NCBI RefSeq assembly: GCF_008704995.1
Contig: NZ_CP023747.1
Location: 7,350,001-7,414,000, forward strand
Direction of reading: 5' to 3'
Source of the DNA: Streptomyces nodosus
GTDB lineage: Bacteria > Actinomycetota > Actinomycetes > Streptomycetales > Streptomycetaceae
Length of the DNA: 64,000 nucleotides
Part shown: piece after piece, positions 1 through 7,981 of the stretch
Position numbering within the stretch: the stretch's first letter is position 1
Layout: every line of letters starts with the position of its first letter
Translations under genes and position numbers: made by a program
Notes under the pieces: model-generated
Database searches by the model: none
What the model was told of the DNA's origin: nothing
Seen by the model: the letters and a program-made list of their open reading frames with translations, nothing else

Positions 1-884
1 ACCGTGGACTGCTGCTCATAGGGGACCCCGGCACCGGCAAGAGCTGGCTGGCCGAGCTGCTGTCCGCCGCGATCTCCCGCAACTCCACGCTTGTGGTGCA
101 GGGCACGGCCGGCACCACCGAGGACCACATCAAATACTCCTGGAACGTGTCGATGGTGATCGCCAAGGGCCAGTCGCGGGAGTCGATGATCCCTTCCCCG
201 ATCATGACCGCGATGGAGCAGGGCTCGATCGGCCGCTTCGAGGAACTCACCCGTTCCACCAGTGACGTCCAGGACGCGCTGATCTCGATCCTCTCGGAGA
301 AGTACATCTCCGTCCCGGAACTGGACAGCGACAACATCGTGTTCGCCAAGCCCGGGTTCTCCGTCATCGCCACCGCCAACAGCCGTGACCGGGGCGTCAA
401 CGATCTGTCCTCGGCACTCAAGCGCCGCTTCAACTTCGTACGCATCCCGGTGGTGACCAACAAGAAGAGCGAGGCGGAGATCGTCCGCTTCCGCACCGAG
501 GAACTGCTGCGCCGCCACCGGATCGAACTGGACGTACCGCCGACACTGCTGGATGTGCTGCTGCAGAGCTTCGCCGATCTGCGCGCCTCCGCCGCCGCGG
601 CCGGCAGCGACGACGAGAGGCTGGAGTCCGCGCTGTCCACCGCCGAGCAGATCGGCGTGCTGGAGGACGCGATCCTGCACAGCAACTTCTTTGGCGCGCG
701 CACCCTGACCGCCCGGACACTCGCCTCCTCGCTCGTGGGCTCGCTGGCGCGCCGCGACCCCGAGGACCTGGCCATCCTCAACAAGTACCTGCACGGCGTC
801 GTCGAGCCGCGCAGCAAGGAGGCCGGGGGATCCTGGCCGGAGTTCCTCGAGGGCGGCCGCGACGCGATCGCCACCCTGTCATGA
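1..884 (+). CDS. MoxR-type AAA+ ATPase, 5'-truncated by the window edge
   Basis: This is a cytoplasmic AAA+ ATPase of the MoxR/AAA_5 class, thought to act as a chaperone-like remodeller with partner proteins. The reading frame is open from base 3, so the N-terminus lies outside the window. Walker A is GDPGTGKS at bases 21-44. The Walker B region near 231-254 reads RFEELTR, so the usual D-E pair is F-E here. Sensor 1 Asn (VIATAN) and the arginine-finger region (LKRRFNF) follow. The stop overlaps the start of the DUF5682 gene by ATGA, so the two are translationally coupled. MoxR/DUF5682 pairs usually also include a VWA-domain protein. None follows downstream, so it may lie upstream of base 1. 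Family assignment is firm; the cellular role is unknown. Confidence 0.85.
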   Translation, partial: RGLLLIGDPGTGKSWLAELLSAAISRNSTLVVQGTAGTTEDHIKYSWNVSMVIAKGQSRESMIPSPIMTAMEQGSIGRFEELTRSTSDVQDALISILSEKYISVPELDSDNIVFAKPGFSVIATANSRDRGVNDLSSALKRRFNFVRIPVVTNKKSEAEIVRFRTEELLRRHRIELDVPPTLLDVLLQSFADLRASAAAAGSDDERLESALSTAEQIGVLEDAILHSNFFGARTLTARTLASSLVGSLARRDPEDLAILNKYLHGVVEPRSKEAGGSWPEFLEGGRDAIATLS

Positions 885-3685
885 GCGCCCCGCACGAGGA
901 GACGTTCACCGCGCTGCGTACCCAGTTGCAGGAGGCCGCCGCGGCCTTCGCCGACGGGCCCGACGCGCTCGAAGGCATTCTGCTGGGCCTGGTCGACGAC
1001 GTCGACCGCGCGGTGCGGGAACCACTGGAGATCTTCCCGGTCTGCCACCACTCGCCGGCCTCGGCGACCGCGATGGCGCGCCGGCTGCGGGAGAAGCAAC
1101 CGAAGACCGTGTATCTGGAGCTGTGCGAGGACATGGCACCGCTCCTGTCCGAACTGCGCAACTGCAGACTCCCGGTGGCGGTGCAGGCGTTCGCGACCGA
1201 TGTCGAGGGCTTCCCGGCCGACTGGTCGCCGCTGTCGGTGGTCGCACCGATCACCGAGGCGTCCGCCGAGTACCAGGCGATCGCCTACGCCCTGGACACG
1301 CCCGGCGTCGAGCTGGTCCTCGTCGACCGCTCCTCGGACCATGTCTTCCAGTGGGACGCGCGCGCGGAGGAGACCGCGGAGCCGGCGGATCCCGACGCAC
1401 CGCCGGCCGAGGAGGAGGCCGCGCTGCACGGCGACGCCGTCGGCGTGGAGATCGGCGATCTGCGCCCGCGCTTCGCCGAGTTGGAGGAGCATCTGCTGCG
1501 GCACGGCCGGGTGCGCCACTGGTCGGAATGGTGGCACCAGTATGTCGAGCTGCCTCTCGGCGACAGCGGCCATGACAGCTACCGGCAGGTCATGTTCCTG
1601 ATCGGCAGCCTGTTCCGGCGCCTGGCCCCCGGAGATGCGCGGCGGCTGCGGATCGACGAGGACCGGGAACGCCATATGTGGACCCGGATCCGTGAGCATC
1701 TGACCGCCACCGGGACCGATCCCGAGGACTGTCTCTATGTCTGCGGCGCCTTCCACGCGGTCAGCCACGTCGCGGAGTTCGGGGTCCATGGCGCGGACAC
1801 CTTCGAGATCGGCCCGCGCACCGGGACCGTGTGGCAGCACGGCCTGATCCCGTCCAGCCATGCGGCGATCGAGGCGCAGTTCGGCCTGGCCGCCGGCTCG
1901 GTGTCGATCGCCGCGACGGTCTGGGCGAAGAACCTCAGACGCACCGGCGTCCGGCCGTACCGCCTGGCCGGGCAGGCCGGGGCCAAGAAGCCGCCGGGAA
2001 CCAGGAAGCCCCCGGTCCCGGCCGTACCCGAGCCGGACGTCCCGCCCTCGGACGAGCTGTCCGGATTCCTTCAGCGGCCCCCCGTCCTCGACCGGCTGGA
2101 CGAGGAGGAGCTGCTCGGCTGGTCCGTGGAGATCGTGCGCGCCGCGCGCCGCAACGGCTATCTCGCCTCCACCGCCGACGCCATCGCGGTGTTCGAGACG
2201 TCGATCCTGCTGGCCGGCATGCGTGACCGGGCCAGACCCACGCCGTACGACTTCCAGGACGCGGCCGTCACCTGCATCGAGAAGGACACCGTGCCCGGAC
2301 GCCGGGACGTGCGCCGCCTGGTGGAGATCATGATGGGCGGCGACCGGATCGGCCAGGTCGGTTATGACGCACTGCCCCCGCTGGCCCGCGATGTGCACGA
2401 CCGGCTGGCACCGCTCGGCCTCAAGCTGCAACAGCGGGGCGTGCAGCGCGCCTTGCTGGACATGTCCGGCCGACCGGAACTGGAGCGATGCTCCGATGTG
2501 CTGTGGATGCTGCGCCGTCTGATGCCGCAGGGCGCCGCCCGGCCGATCATGGGCGAGCGACGGCTCGGTGAGCGTCCGATCCAGGAGTCCTGGGACCTGG
2601 CACTCGGCACCCATCAGCGCGCGCTCATCGAACTGGGCTACGAAGGCGTCAGCATCGAGCAGGTTCTGGAGCAGCGCCTGCGGCGCACCGCGTACGGACC
2701 ACGGGCGACGACGGCCGACGTCCTGGAGGCCGTCGAGGACGCGACCCTCTATCTGCGCAGCCGCCGCCTCGCCGATGAACTGGGCAACCGTGCCCTGGAG
2801 GTGCTGGGCGGCGAGCGCAGCGTCGACGGCGCACCCGAAGTGCTGCGCCGGGTACGCCGGCTGCTGACGTACTACCGGACCAGTGAGCCGGTGCTGCCGC
2901 AGTGGATCGAGTCCTTCACCAAGACCGGGTACGCGCACTACTGCACCCTGCTGCCGACGGCGTTCGCCGACGACGACGCGACCGTCCGCCAGGTCGCGGC
3001 GACGCTGGGCTTTCTGTTCGGCATGGAGAGCCTGGCGCTCTCCCTGGGCTGCGACCGGACCCAACTGGAGCTGGCGGTCGCGCAGTCGCACCCGGAGGAG
3101 CCCTCGAAGACGGCGCTGCTGTGGGCGGCGCAGGCACATCTGGGCCTGCTGTCCCGCGCGGAACTGCGGGCGCGCTGCGACGCGTTGCTGGACAGCCCCC
3201 TGGTGCTGCCCGCCTATCCGCGCTACCTCAGCGGATTCGTCCACGCGCTGGAGCCGGTGCCGTCACTGACCGACTTCGTCGTGGAAGCCGTCTCCCATGC
3301 CTTCGGACGGTTGCCGGACCCGGTGCTGCTGCCCTGGCTGCCGACCCTGATCGGCACCCTGCGTGCCGGCGGCGCCGATCTGGCTCCGCTGCTGATCCGT
3401 GAGGCCGGGCGGATCTTCCCGGGACGGCTCGCGGCGCTGGACGCCTGGGTGCCCCCGTGGCGAGCCCGGCCGGTGCCGGAGGCCGGGCATCCGGCGCGGC
3501 GCGGGGGCGGCCCCCGCGGCCTCGCGCTGCTGCACGCCCACCCGGACACCTGCGATGCGGTGGCGGGCCTGCTGGGCTGCGACGGCACATGGGAGCCGGA
3601 GGATACCGGCCCCGGGGGCGCCGCGCTGCTAGGCCGCCATCCGGACACCGCGGTGGCGCTGGAGCGGCTGCTCGCCGCCTCCTGA
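881..3685 (+). CDS. DUF5682 family protein (MoxR/VWA-associated)
   Basis: This is a 934-residue cytoplasmic protein with no signal peptide or membrane segment. It begins with ATG inside the stop of the ATPase gene. Family hallmarks are CHHSPASA near residues 55-62, the acidic LELCED near 79-84 and CGAFHA near 288-293, together the conserved N-terminal part of DUF5682. The paired histidines, the acidic strand and the later G-x-x-H resemble the arrangement in TraB/TIKI-type proteins, but that link is my inference. A Pro-rich linker near residues 365-390 separates this from a long helical C-terminal part of unknown function. Genomic pairing with a MoxR ATPase is the family norm, and such sets have been proposed to act in biological conflict or stress. 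The product is clear as a family, but its biochemical activity is not established. Confidence 0.85.
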   Translation: MSAPHEETFTALRTQLQEAAAAFADGPDALEGILLGLVDDVDRAVREPLEIFPVCHHSPASATAMARRLREKQPKTVYLELCEDMAPLLSELRNCRLPVAVQAFATDVEGFPADWSPLSVVAPITEASAEYQAIAYALDTPGVELVLVDRSSDHVFQWDARAEETAEPADPDAPPAEEEAALHGDAVGVEIGDLRPRFAELEEHLLRHGRVRHWSEWWHQYVELPLGDSGHDSYRQVMFLIGSLFRRLAPGDARRLRIDEDRERHMWTRIREHLTATGTDPEDCLYVCGAFHAVSHVAEFGVHGADTFEIGPRTGTVWQHGLIPSSHAAIEAQFGLAAGSVSIAATVWAKNLRRTGVRPYRLAGQAGAKKPPGTRKPPVPAVPEPDVPPSDELSGFLQRPPVLDRLDEEELLGWSVEIVRAARRNGYLASTADAIAVFETSILLAGMRDRARPTPYDFQDAAVTCIEKDTVPGRRDVRRLVEIMMGGDRIGQVGYDALPPLARDVHDRLAPLGLKLQQRGVQRALLDMSGRPELERCSDVLWMLRRLMPQGAARPIMGERRLGERPIQESWDLALGTHQRALIELGYEGVSIEQVLEQRLRRTAYGPRATTADVLEAVEDATLYLRSRRLADELGNRALEVLGGERSVDGAPEVLRRVRRLLTYYRTSEPVLPQWIESFTKTGYAHYCTLLPTAFADDDATVRQVAATLGFLFGMESLALSLGCDRTQLELAVAQSHPEEPSKTALLWAAQAHLGLLSRAELRARCDALLDSPLVLPAYPRYLSGFVHALEPVPSLTDFVVEAVSHAFGRLPDPVLLPWLPTLIGTLRAGGADLAPLLIREAGRIFPGRLAALDAWVPPWRARPVPEAGHPARRGGGPRGLALLHAHPDTCDAVAGLLGCDGTWEPEDTGPGGAALLGRHPDTAVALERLLAAS

Positions 3686-3738
3686 ACGCCGCGGGCCCCG
3701 TCCCGTGCCCCTGGTCCGCCGTCGCGTGAGGCGGCGGA

Positions 3739-4698
3739 TCAGGGTGTGCCGGTCCTCCCCGGGGCGCCGGCCTCGCTGTCCTCGTCCTTCTTCCAGGGAC
3801 CGACGCCCAGTTTGCCCGTCGTACCGAGGTCGAGCTCCGGGACCACGGTCACCGGGGCGGCGCCGGTGTTCGCCCACACCCTGACATAGGGGGCGTTCAC
3901 CGCCCCGTCGAAACCGGTGACCGTGTTGCGCCACACCAGAGTCGCATGAGCGCGCTCTCCGGGTTCGACGTCCACTGCCTCGGGCGTGCCGTCGGCCCCG
4001 GTGCCGGAGGCGATGGAAGCGCCGCCGCGCAGGATCGCCACCCCCTCGACGGGCTTGTGGTCCTCGTCCAGGAGCTGAAGCCGCGGATAGCCGTTGAGGT
4101 GGACGACGCCGGTGCCGCAGTTCTCCAGATGGAGCCCCACGACGCGCAGTCCCATCGCGGCATCGCCGTCATCGGCGTACACCCGCACCCCCGAGCGTGG
4201 GCAGGGGCCTTTGGAGGAGGGCGCCTCAGCGGCGGGGACGCTTCTGACCTGGAGGACTCTCACCTGCGCGCTGCCCGCGTCCGGGTGCAGTGCGGGCCAG
4301 ATGACGGTGCGCCGCACCGTCTTCCCGGGCCCGACCGACGCGACCGTCCGCTCGACGTTCTCCAGCGCCCCTCCGGACTCCCCGAGGAAGGTGAAGATGA
4401 TGGTGAAGGTGAAGGGCTCGCTCTGCCGGTTGGTCACCTCGAACCGGGTGCAGCCGCGGACCTTGTCGCCCATGTCGGTGATCCTCACCTCGCCGTCCCC
4501 GGAGGCCTCCGGGGCGTCGGGTGTGGCCATGGTGAGGGACGGTCGTGCCCCGCAGGCATCGGCGGGGGAGCCGGACACCCGGGTCCGCGCCGGGCCGTCG
4601 CCGCGTGCGTCGGCCGTCTGCGATCCGCACGCGGTGAGAAGCAACAGGCCCGCAAGGGCCGCGGGCAGGGTCAGGGGGGTTAAAGGGGCGCAGCGCAT
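3739..4698 (-). CDS. Secreted lipoprotein with DUF4232 domain
   Basis: This is a 319-residue exported lipoprotein. The N-terminal signal peptide ends in the lipobox LLTAC with the lipidated Cys near residue 25, so the protein should sit on the outer face of the membrane. The N-terminal half is an uncharacterised beta-rich region. The C-terminal half (about 165-300) looks like DUF4232, with paired cysteines in GPCPRSGVRVY and LHLENCGTG. DUF4232 proteins are common actinobacterial exported proteins of unknown function. It lies downstream of the graspetide ligase on the same strand, but a gap of about 135 bases and its own signal peptide argue against a role in RiPP maturation. It is convergent with the DUF5682 gene. 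Confidence 0.75.
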   Translation of the reverse strand: MRCAPLTPLTLPAALAGLLLLTACGSQTADARGDGPARTRVSGSPADACGARPSLTMATPDAPEASGDGEVRITDMGDKVRGCTRFEVTNRQSEPFTFTIIFTFLGESGGALENVERTVASVGPGKTVRRTVIWPALHPDAGSAQVRVLQVRSVPAAEAPSSKGPCPRSGVRVYADDGDAAMGLRVVGLHLENCGTGVVHLNGYPRLQLLDEDHKPVEGVAILRGGASIASGTGADGTPEAVDVEPGERAHATLVWRNTVTGFDGAVNAPYVRVWANTGAAPVTVVPELDLGTTGKLGVGPWKKDEDSEAGAPGRTGTP

Positions 4699-4833
4699 GC
4701 GCAGAGTCGATCAGTGAGGGACCGTGTGCTGCCGTGACGCGCGCCACATCTTTCGTCACAGGCGGGTCACAGGACGCCGGCAGCGGCTCCCCTCCCTGCT
4801 CGCCGTGGTCCGGGCGGCGGCCCGGGTTCCGGA

Positions 4834-5811
4834 TCACGGGGCCGTCCGCGCGGTACCGAAAAGACGTTTCTTCGGTTCCGGCTCCTGATGCGCCAGCCAC
4901 TGTGCGAGGGTGCGGGCGATCGGCTGACCGGTGTCCAGCTCCACGAATCCGAACTGGCCCGACTGGTTGCACTCGAGGAACCACCAGACCCCGTCGGCGT
5001 CCTCCACGAAGTCGAAGGCGCCGTAGGCCAGTTCGGTCCGGCGCAGATAGGCGTGCACCGCCGTGGCGATACGCGCGGGGACCTCGACCGCCTGCCAGGG
5101 GCCGATGGAAGGGGCGAAGCGGACATCGATGTCGGCGGCGTCCGGAGCGGCCGGTTTGCGGGCGGCCAGGAGCCGGTCGCCGACGGCGGTGAGGCGGATG
5201 TCGGCGCGCTTGGCGATCCGCCGTTGCAGCAGGGTCGGCCCGAACGCCACGGCGGTGAAGTCGGCGTCCGGAGGGATACGGCTGGTGGGCACCGCCCGGG
5301 GCGGATCCTGCGGGTGGGTGCCCGAGACGGGTTTGACCACCAGATCGGGGAAGCGCTCGGCGAAGTCCCGGGCGGCCTGGGGGAAGGTCGTGATCAGGGT
5401 GGCGGGGACCGGCAGGCCGCTGAGCTGGGCGACATGGAGCTGCCAGGGCTTCCGGCGGGCCCGGCGGGCCGCGTCGGGGCGGTTCATCCAGCGGGCACCG
5501 GTGGCGTGCAGCATCCCGTACAGGGCCTGTGAGGCCTCCTCGGTGAGCCAGGCGGAGGACTCGTCGGCCCGTGCGGCCGGCACCCCGGGCCTGCGCACCC
5601 AGACGGACCGCAGCCCGCTCGTGCTCACCAGGCGGCCGGCCGCGGACAGATGCCCGCGGAAGGCGCCGTGCACATACTCGCCCGAAAGGGCGACCTTGCC
5701 GGGAAGGTCCGCGGGATCGAGCCGGACCACCGGGACACCGGCTCCGTCCAGCTCGGCCACCACCATGTCCGCGGTCACATCCTGTTCACAGGTGAGGATC
5801 AGCACGGTCAT
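4834..5811 (-). CDS. tgmB: ATP-grasp ribosomal peptide maturase (graspetide ligase)
   Basis: This 325-residue ATP-grasp ligase should form ester or amide side-chain macrocycles on the precursor encoded just upstream. It belongs to the TgmB type (SAV_5884 family). Visible features are an N-terminal pre-ATP-grasp domain (1-120), the nucleotide-binding Lys in DLVVKPVSG near 160, LLQRRIAKRADIRL near 195-207, and the metal-binding C-terminal motif WWFLECNQSGQFGF near 277-289. I chose ATG at 5811 because it gives the family N-terminus MTVLILTCEQD. A frame extension to 5874 would run into the precursor gene. The gap to the tgmA stop is 16 bases, so the pair is an operon. No methyltransferase gene follows, unlike many related clusters. 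Confidence 0.9.
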   Translation of the reverse strand: MTVLILTCEQDVTADMVVAELDGAGVPVVRLDPADLPGKVALSGEYVHGAFRGHLSAAGRLVSTSGLRSVWVRRPGVPAARADESSAWLTEEASQALYGMLHATGARWMNRPDAARRARRKPWQLHVAQLSGLPVPATLITTFPQAARDFAERFPDLVVKPVSGTHPQDPPRAVPTSRIPPDADFTAVAFGPTLLQRRIAKRADIRLTAVGDRLLAARKPAAPDAADIDVRFAPSIGPWQAVEVPARIATAVHAYLRRTELAYGAFDFVEDADGVWWFLECNQSGQFGFVELDTGQPIARTLAQWLAHQEPEPKKRLFGTARTAP

Positions 5812-5827
5812 CGTCAGCGGCCAGTCC

Positions 5828-6019
5828 TCAGTCGTCGAAGTGCGTCTTCGAGCCCGCTGTGGAGGTCGTGGCACCCCATTCGCGCAACACGGCGTAGTCG
5901 CGGGCCGCGATCCGTCCGTCAGGGAGCACGTTCAACTGCCTTCTGGAGTCATAGCTGTAGGGGGCGCTGACCTCCGACTCCTCGGCCTGGCGAGCATAGT
6001 TGAGTGCGAACGGGCGCAT
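5828..6019 (-). CDS. tgmA: Graspetide (ATP-grasp target RiPP) precursor peptide
   Basis: This is a 63-residue precursor peptide. The leader carries the family signature MRPFALNYA at the N-terminus and YSYDSRRQLNVLPDGR near 21-36. The C-terminal core is TTSTAGSKTHFDD (51-63). Thr/Ser/Lys side chains can act as acceptors and the terminal Asp pair as carboxyl donors for ATP-grasp crosslinking. This matches the known putative ATP-grasp target RiPP family from Streptomyces. The ribosome-binding site AAGGAGA (bases 6024-6030 on the reverse strand) sits just upstream. Crosslink number and topology cannot be read from sequence. A single core repeat is present, and no protease or exporter gene adjoins it. 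Confidence 0.88.
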   Translation of the reverse strand: MRPFALNYARQAEESEVSAPYSYDSRRQLNVLPDGRIAARDYAVLREWGATTSTAGSKTHFDD

Positions 6020-6447
6020 CGTCTCTCCTTGTTCGGTGCTTCCTCAAGCAAGTGGATGGTCACGCTCCGGCGTTACCACCGCCTGCAGGGCCGCTGTGCT
6101 TCCAGGGAGTTATACGAATCGAACTCGTGAATGGTTGCCTCACGTTGCGTGACCGTGAGGGGGTTCGGGGGTTCTGTGCCCGTACGGCACCCCGGGTGGC
6201 TCCTCCGTTCCCTCGCGCTCCACAGGAAGAGACGTGCGATCCGGCCCCGCGGATCCGATCACCGCTCGGCATCCGGAAGGAGCCCACCGCATTCAGACAG
6301 CCCGCTTCTGAATGCGTTCGGATTCCTGTATTGGACCTTCTGGCCGAGGAGAGTCAGGCTGGAGGCCGGGCCGACGCCGTCGAGGGACACCCCTTCGGGC
6401 CGGCCGGGCACCGTTTCCGTGCGAAAGCCGAAAGAGGTCACGAGCAC
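6020..6447. other. Intergenic region between tgmA and aldo/keto reductase
   Basis: This 428-base divergent region has no convincing gene. On the reverse strand TATAAC (6109-6114) is a possible -10 element for tgmA, without a clear -35. Closer to the reductase gene lies a perfect inverted repeat (6288-6316), listed separately. Confidence 0.5.
6288..6316. promoter_or_regulatory. Perfect 10-bp inverted repeat, probable operator
   Basis: CGCATTCAGA and TCTGAATGCG are perfect inverted copies separated by 9 bases (CAGCCCGCT). The element lies 132 bases upstream of the aldo/keto reductase start and about 270 bases upstream of tgmA. It looks like a dimeric repressor site rather than a terminator, because no T-run follows and it is not at a gene end. 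I recognise no known regulon for it. Confidence 0.5.
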
Positions 6448-7305
6448 ATGCACACTCGCCGCATCGGTGACGTCGAGGTCAGCGCGATCGGCCTGGGCGG
6501 TATGCCCATGTCGATCGAGGGGCGGCCCGAGGAGGAACGCTCCCTCTCCACCATCCACGCGGCCCTCGACGCGGGCGTGACGCTGATCGACACCGCTGAC
6601 GCCTACCACCTGCACGCCGACGAGGTCGGCCACAACGAGATCCTGATCGCCAAGGCGCTCGCCTCCCACGAGCGCGGCGCGGAGGTCCTGGTCGCCACCA
6701 AGGGCGGTCATCTGCGCCCCGGCGACGGCAGCTGGACGCTGGACGGCTCCCCCGAGCACATCAGGGCGGCCTGCGAAGCCTCCCTGCGCCGCCTGGGCGT
6801 GGAGGCCATCGGGCTCTACCAGTTCCACCGCCCCGACCCCGCCGTCCCCTACGCGGAGTCCGTCGGCGCGGTGCGGGACCTCCTCGACGAGGGCAAGATC
6901 CGTATGGCAGGCATCTCCAACGCCGACCCGGAGCAGATCCGCCAGGCCGGGGAGATCCTCGGCGGCCGGCTGGTCTCGGTCCAGAACCAGTTCTCGCCGG
7001 CCTTCCGCTCCAGCGAGCCGGAGCTCCGGCTCTGTGACGAGCTGGGCATCGCCTTCCTGCCCTGGAGCCCGCTGGGCGGCATCTCCCGGGCGGGTGAGCT
7101 GGGCTCCACCTACGCCCCGTTCGCGAGGATCGCCGAGGCCCACGGGGTCAGCCCGCAGCAGGTCTGCCTGGCCTGGATGCTCGCCAAGTCCCCGGTGGTC
7201 GTCCCGATCCCCGGCTCCAGCCGGCCGGAGACCATCCGCGACTCGGCGGCCGCCGCGGAACTGGAGCTCACCGCCGAGGAGTTCGCCGAGCTGGACGCCC
7301 TCTGA
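6448..7305 (+). CDS. Aldo/keto reductase
   Basis: This 285-residue NADPH-dependent aldo/keto reductase would reduce aldehydes or ketones in the cytoplasm. The TIM-barrel start is MHTRRIGDVEVSAIGLGG. The catalytic tetrad is visible as Asp and Tyr in DTADAYHLHADE (about 50-61), Lys in VLVATKGGH (about 83) and His in YQFHRPD (about 123). The coenzyme-binding end is PIPGSSRPETI near 250. I chose ATG 6448, although the frame is open further upstream, because the family N-terminus begins here and AAAGAGG lies upstream. The tail LELTAEEFAELDAL is typical. The substrate is unknown. It is a single-gene unit, convergent with the DUF488 gene. Confidence 0.9.
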   Translation: MHTRRIGDVEVSAIGLGGMPMSIEGRPEEERSLSTIHAALDAGVTLIDTADAYHLHADEVGHNEILIAKALASHERGAEVLVATKGGHLRPGDGSWTLDGSPEHIRAACEASLRRLGVEAIGLYQFHRPDPAVPYAESVGAVRDLLDEGKIRMAGISNADPEQIRQAGEILGGRLVSVQNQFSPAFRSSEPELRLCDELGIAFLPWSPLGGISRAGELGSTYAPFARIAEAHGVSPQQVCLAWMLAKSPVVVPIPGSSRPETIRDSAAAAELELTAEEFAELDAL

Positions 7306-7411
7306 CCCGGCCGCCGGCCGGGACCCGGCACCCCGGGACCCGGCCGCCCGATCCCGTCCGGCCACCCTGACCTGGCCGGACGGTCGCGTGACCGCCGTTC
7401 GGGCGACTCGG

Positions 7412-7437
7412 CCCCCGGGCTCCCAGGAGCCCGGGGG
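7412..7437. terminator. Hairpin terminator between convergent genes
   Basis: CCCCCGGGCTCC (7412-7423) pairs perfectly with GGAGCCCGGGGG (7426-7437). It lies directly beyond the stop of the DUF488 gene and downstream of the aldo/keto reductase gene, so it can serve both. In practice the innermost pairs will open to form the loop. Confidence 0.6.
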
Positions 7438-7800
7438 TCACTGCTTCTTGCTCAGCCACTCCGCCAGTACGGCGGCCTGGCTGTGGTCCACGTCCTTGGT
7501 GGCGGTCAGCAGCGTGAGCCGGTCATGAGCGGCGAGTTCCCGCAGATGACCGGCCGCCTCCCGGTGCCCCGCGTCGCGCAGCTCGGCGAGATAGCGCCGG
7601 CGGAACTCGGCGAACCGGTCCGGCTCATGGCCGTACCAGCGGCGCAGCGCGGTGGACGGGGCGACATCCCGCAGCCACTCGTCCAGATGCGCCTCCTCCT
7701 TGCGCATCCCCCGTGGCCAGACCCGGTCGACGAGCACCCGCCTGCCGTCCCGCGGTGAGCTCTCGTCGTAGACCCTGCGACAGATGATCTGCGCGCCCAT
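7438..7800 (-). CDS. DUF488 family protein
   Basis: This 120-residue cytoplasmic protein of the DUF488 family has no proven function. Recognisable family blocks are RRVYDESSPRDGRRVLVDR near 9-27, VWPRGMRKEEAHLDEWLRDV near 28-47 and LRRWYGHEPDRFAEFRRRY near 52-70, ending in a TLLTATKDVDHSQAAVL segment. Length is normal for the family and no residues look missing. It has its own transcription unit. Proteins of this type are found across Streptomyces, and no partner in this window suggests a role. Confidence 0.85.
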   Translation of the reverse strand: MGAQIICRRVYDESSPRDGRRVLVDRVWPRGMRKEEAHLDEWLRDVAPSTALRRWYGHEPDRFAEFRRRYLAELRDAGHREAAGHLRELAAHDRLTLLTATKDVDHSQAAVLAEWLSKKQ

Positions 7801-7981
7801 GACACGGCCCTCCGGATTCCTCGGCCGCCCCGGCGCGGAGCCGGTGGACGGCTGCCTTTCGCCCGTGTGCCGGGCGAGTCCTCGGGTCCCTCCAGTCTAT
7901 CGGGGATCGCCCTCGGCATCCGGTCGGCCGCGGGACCCGGCCGGCGGCACCGGGCCTCATGCTCCCGCCGATCAACCCTGA

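Noticed and set aside
5812..5874. Longer start for the ATP-grasp ligase
   Set aside because: It would overlap the precursor peptide gene and adds a basic stretch foreign to the family. ATG 5811 gives the usual N-terminus.
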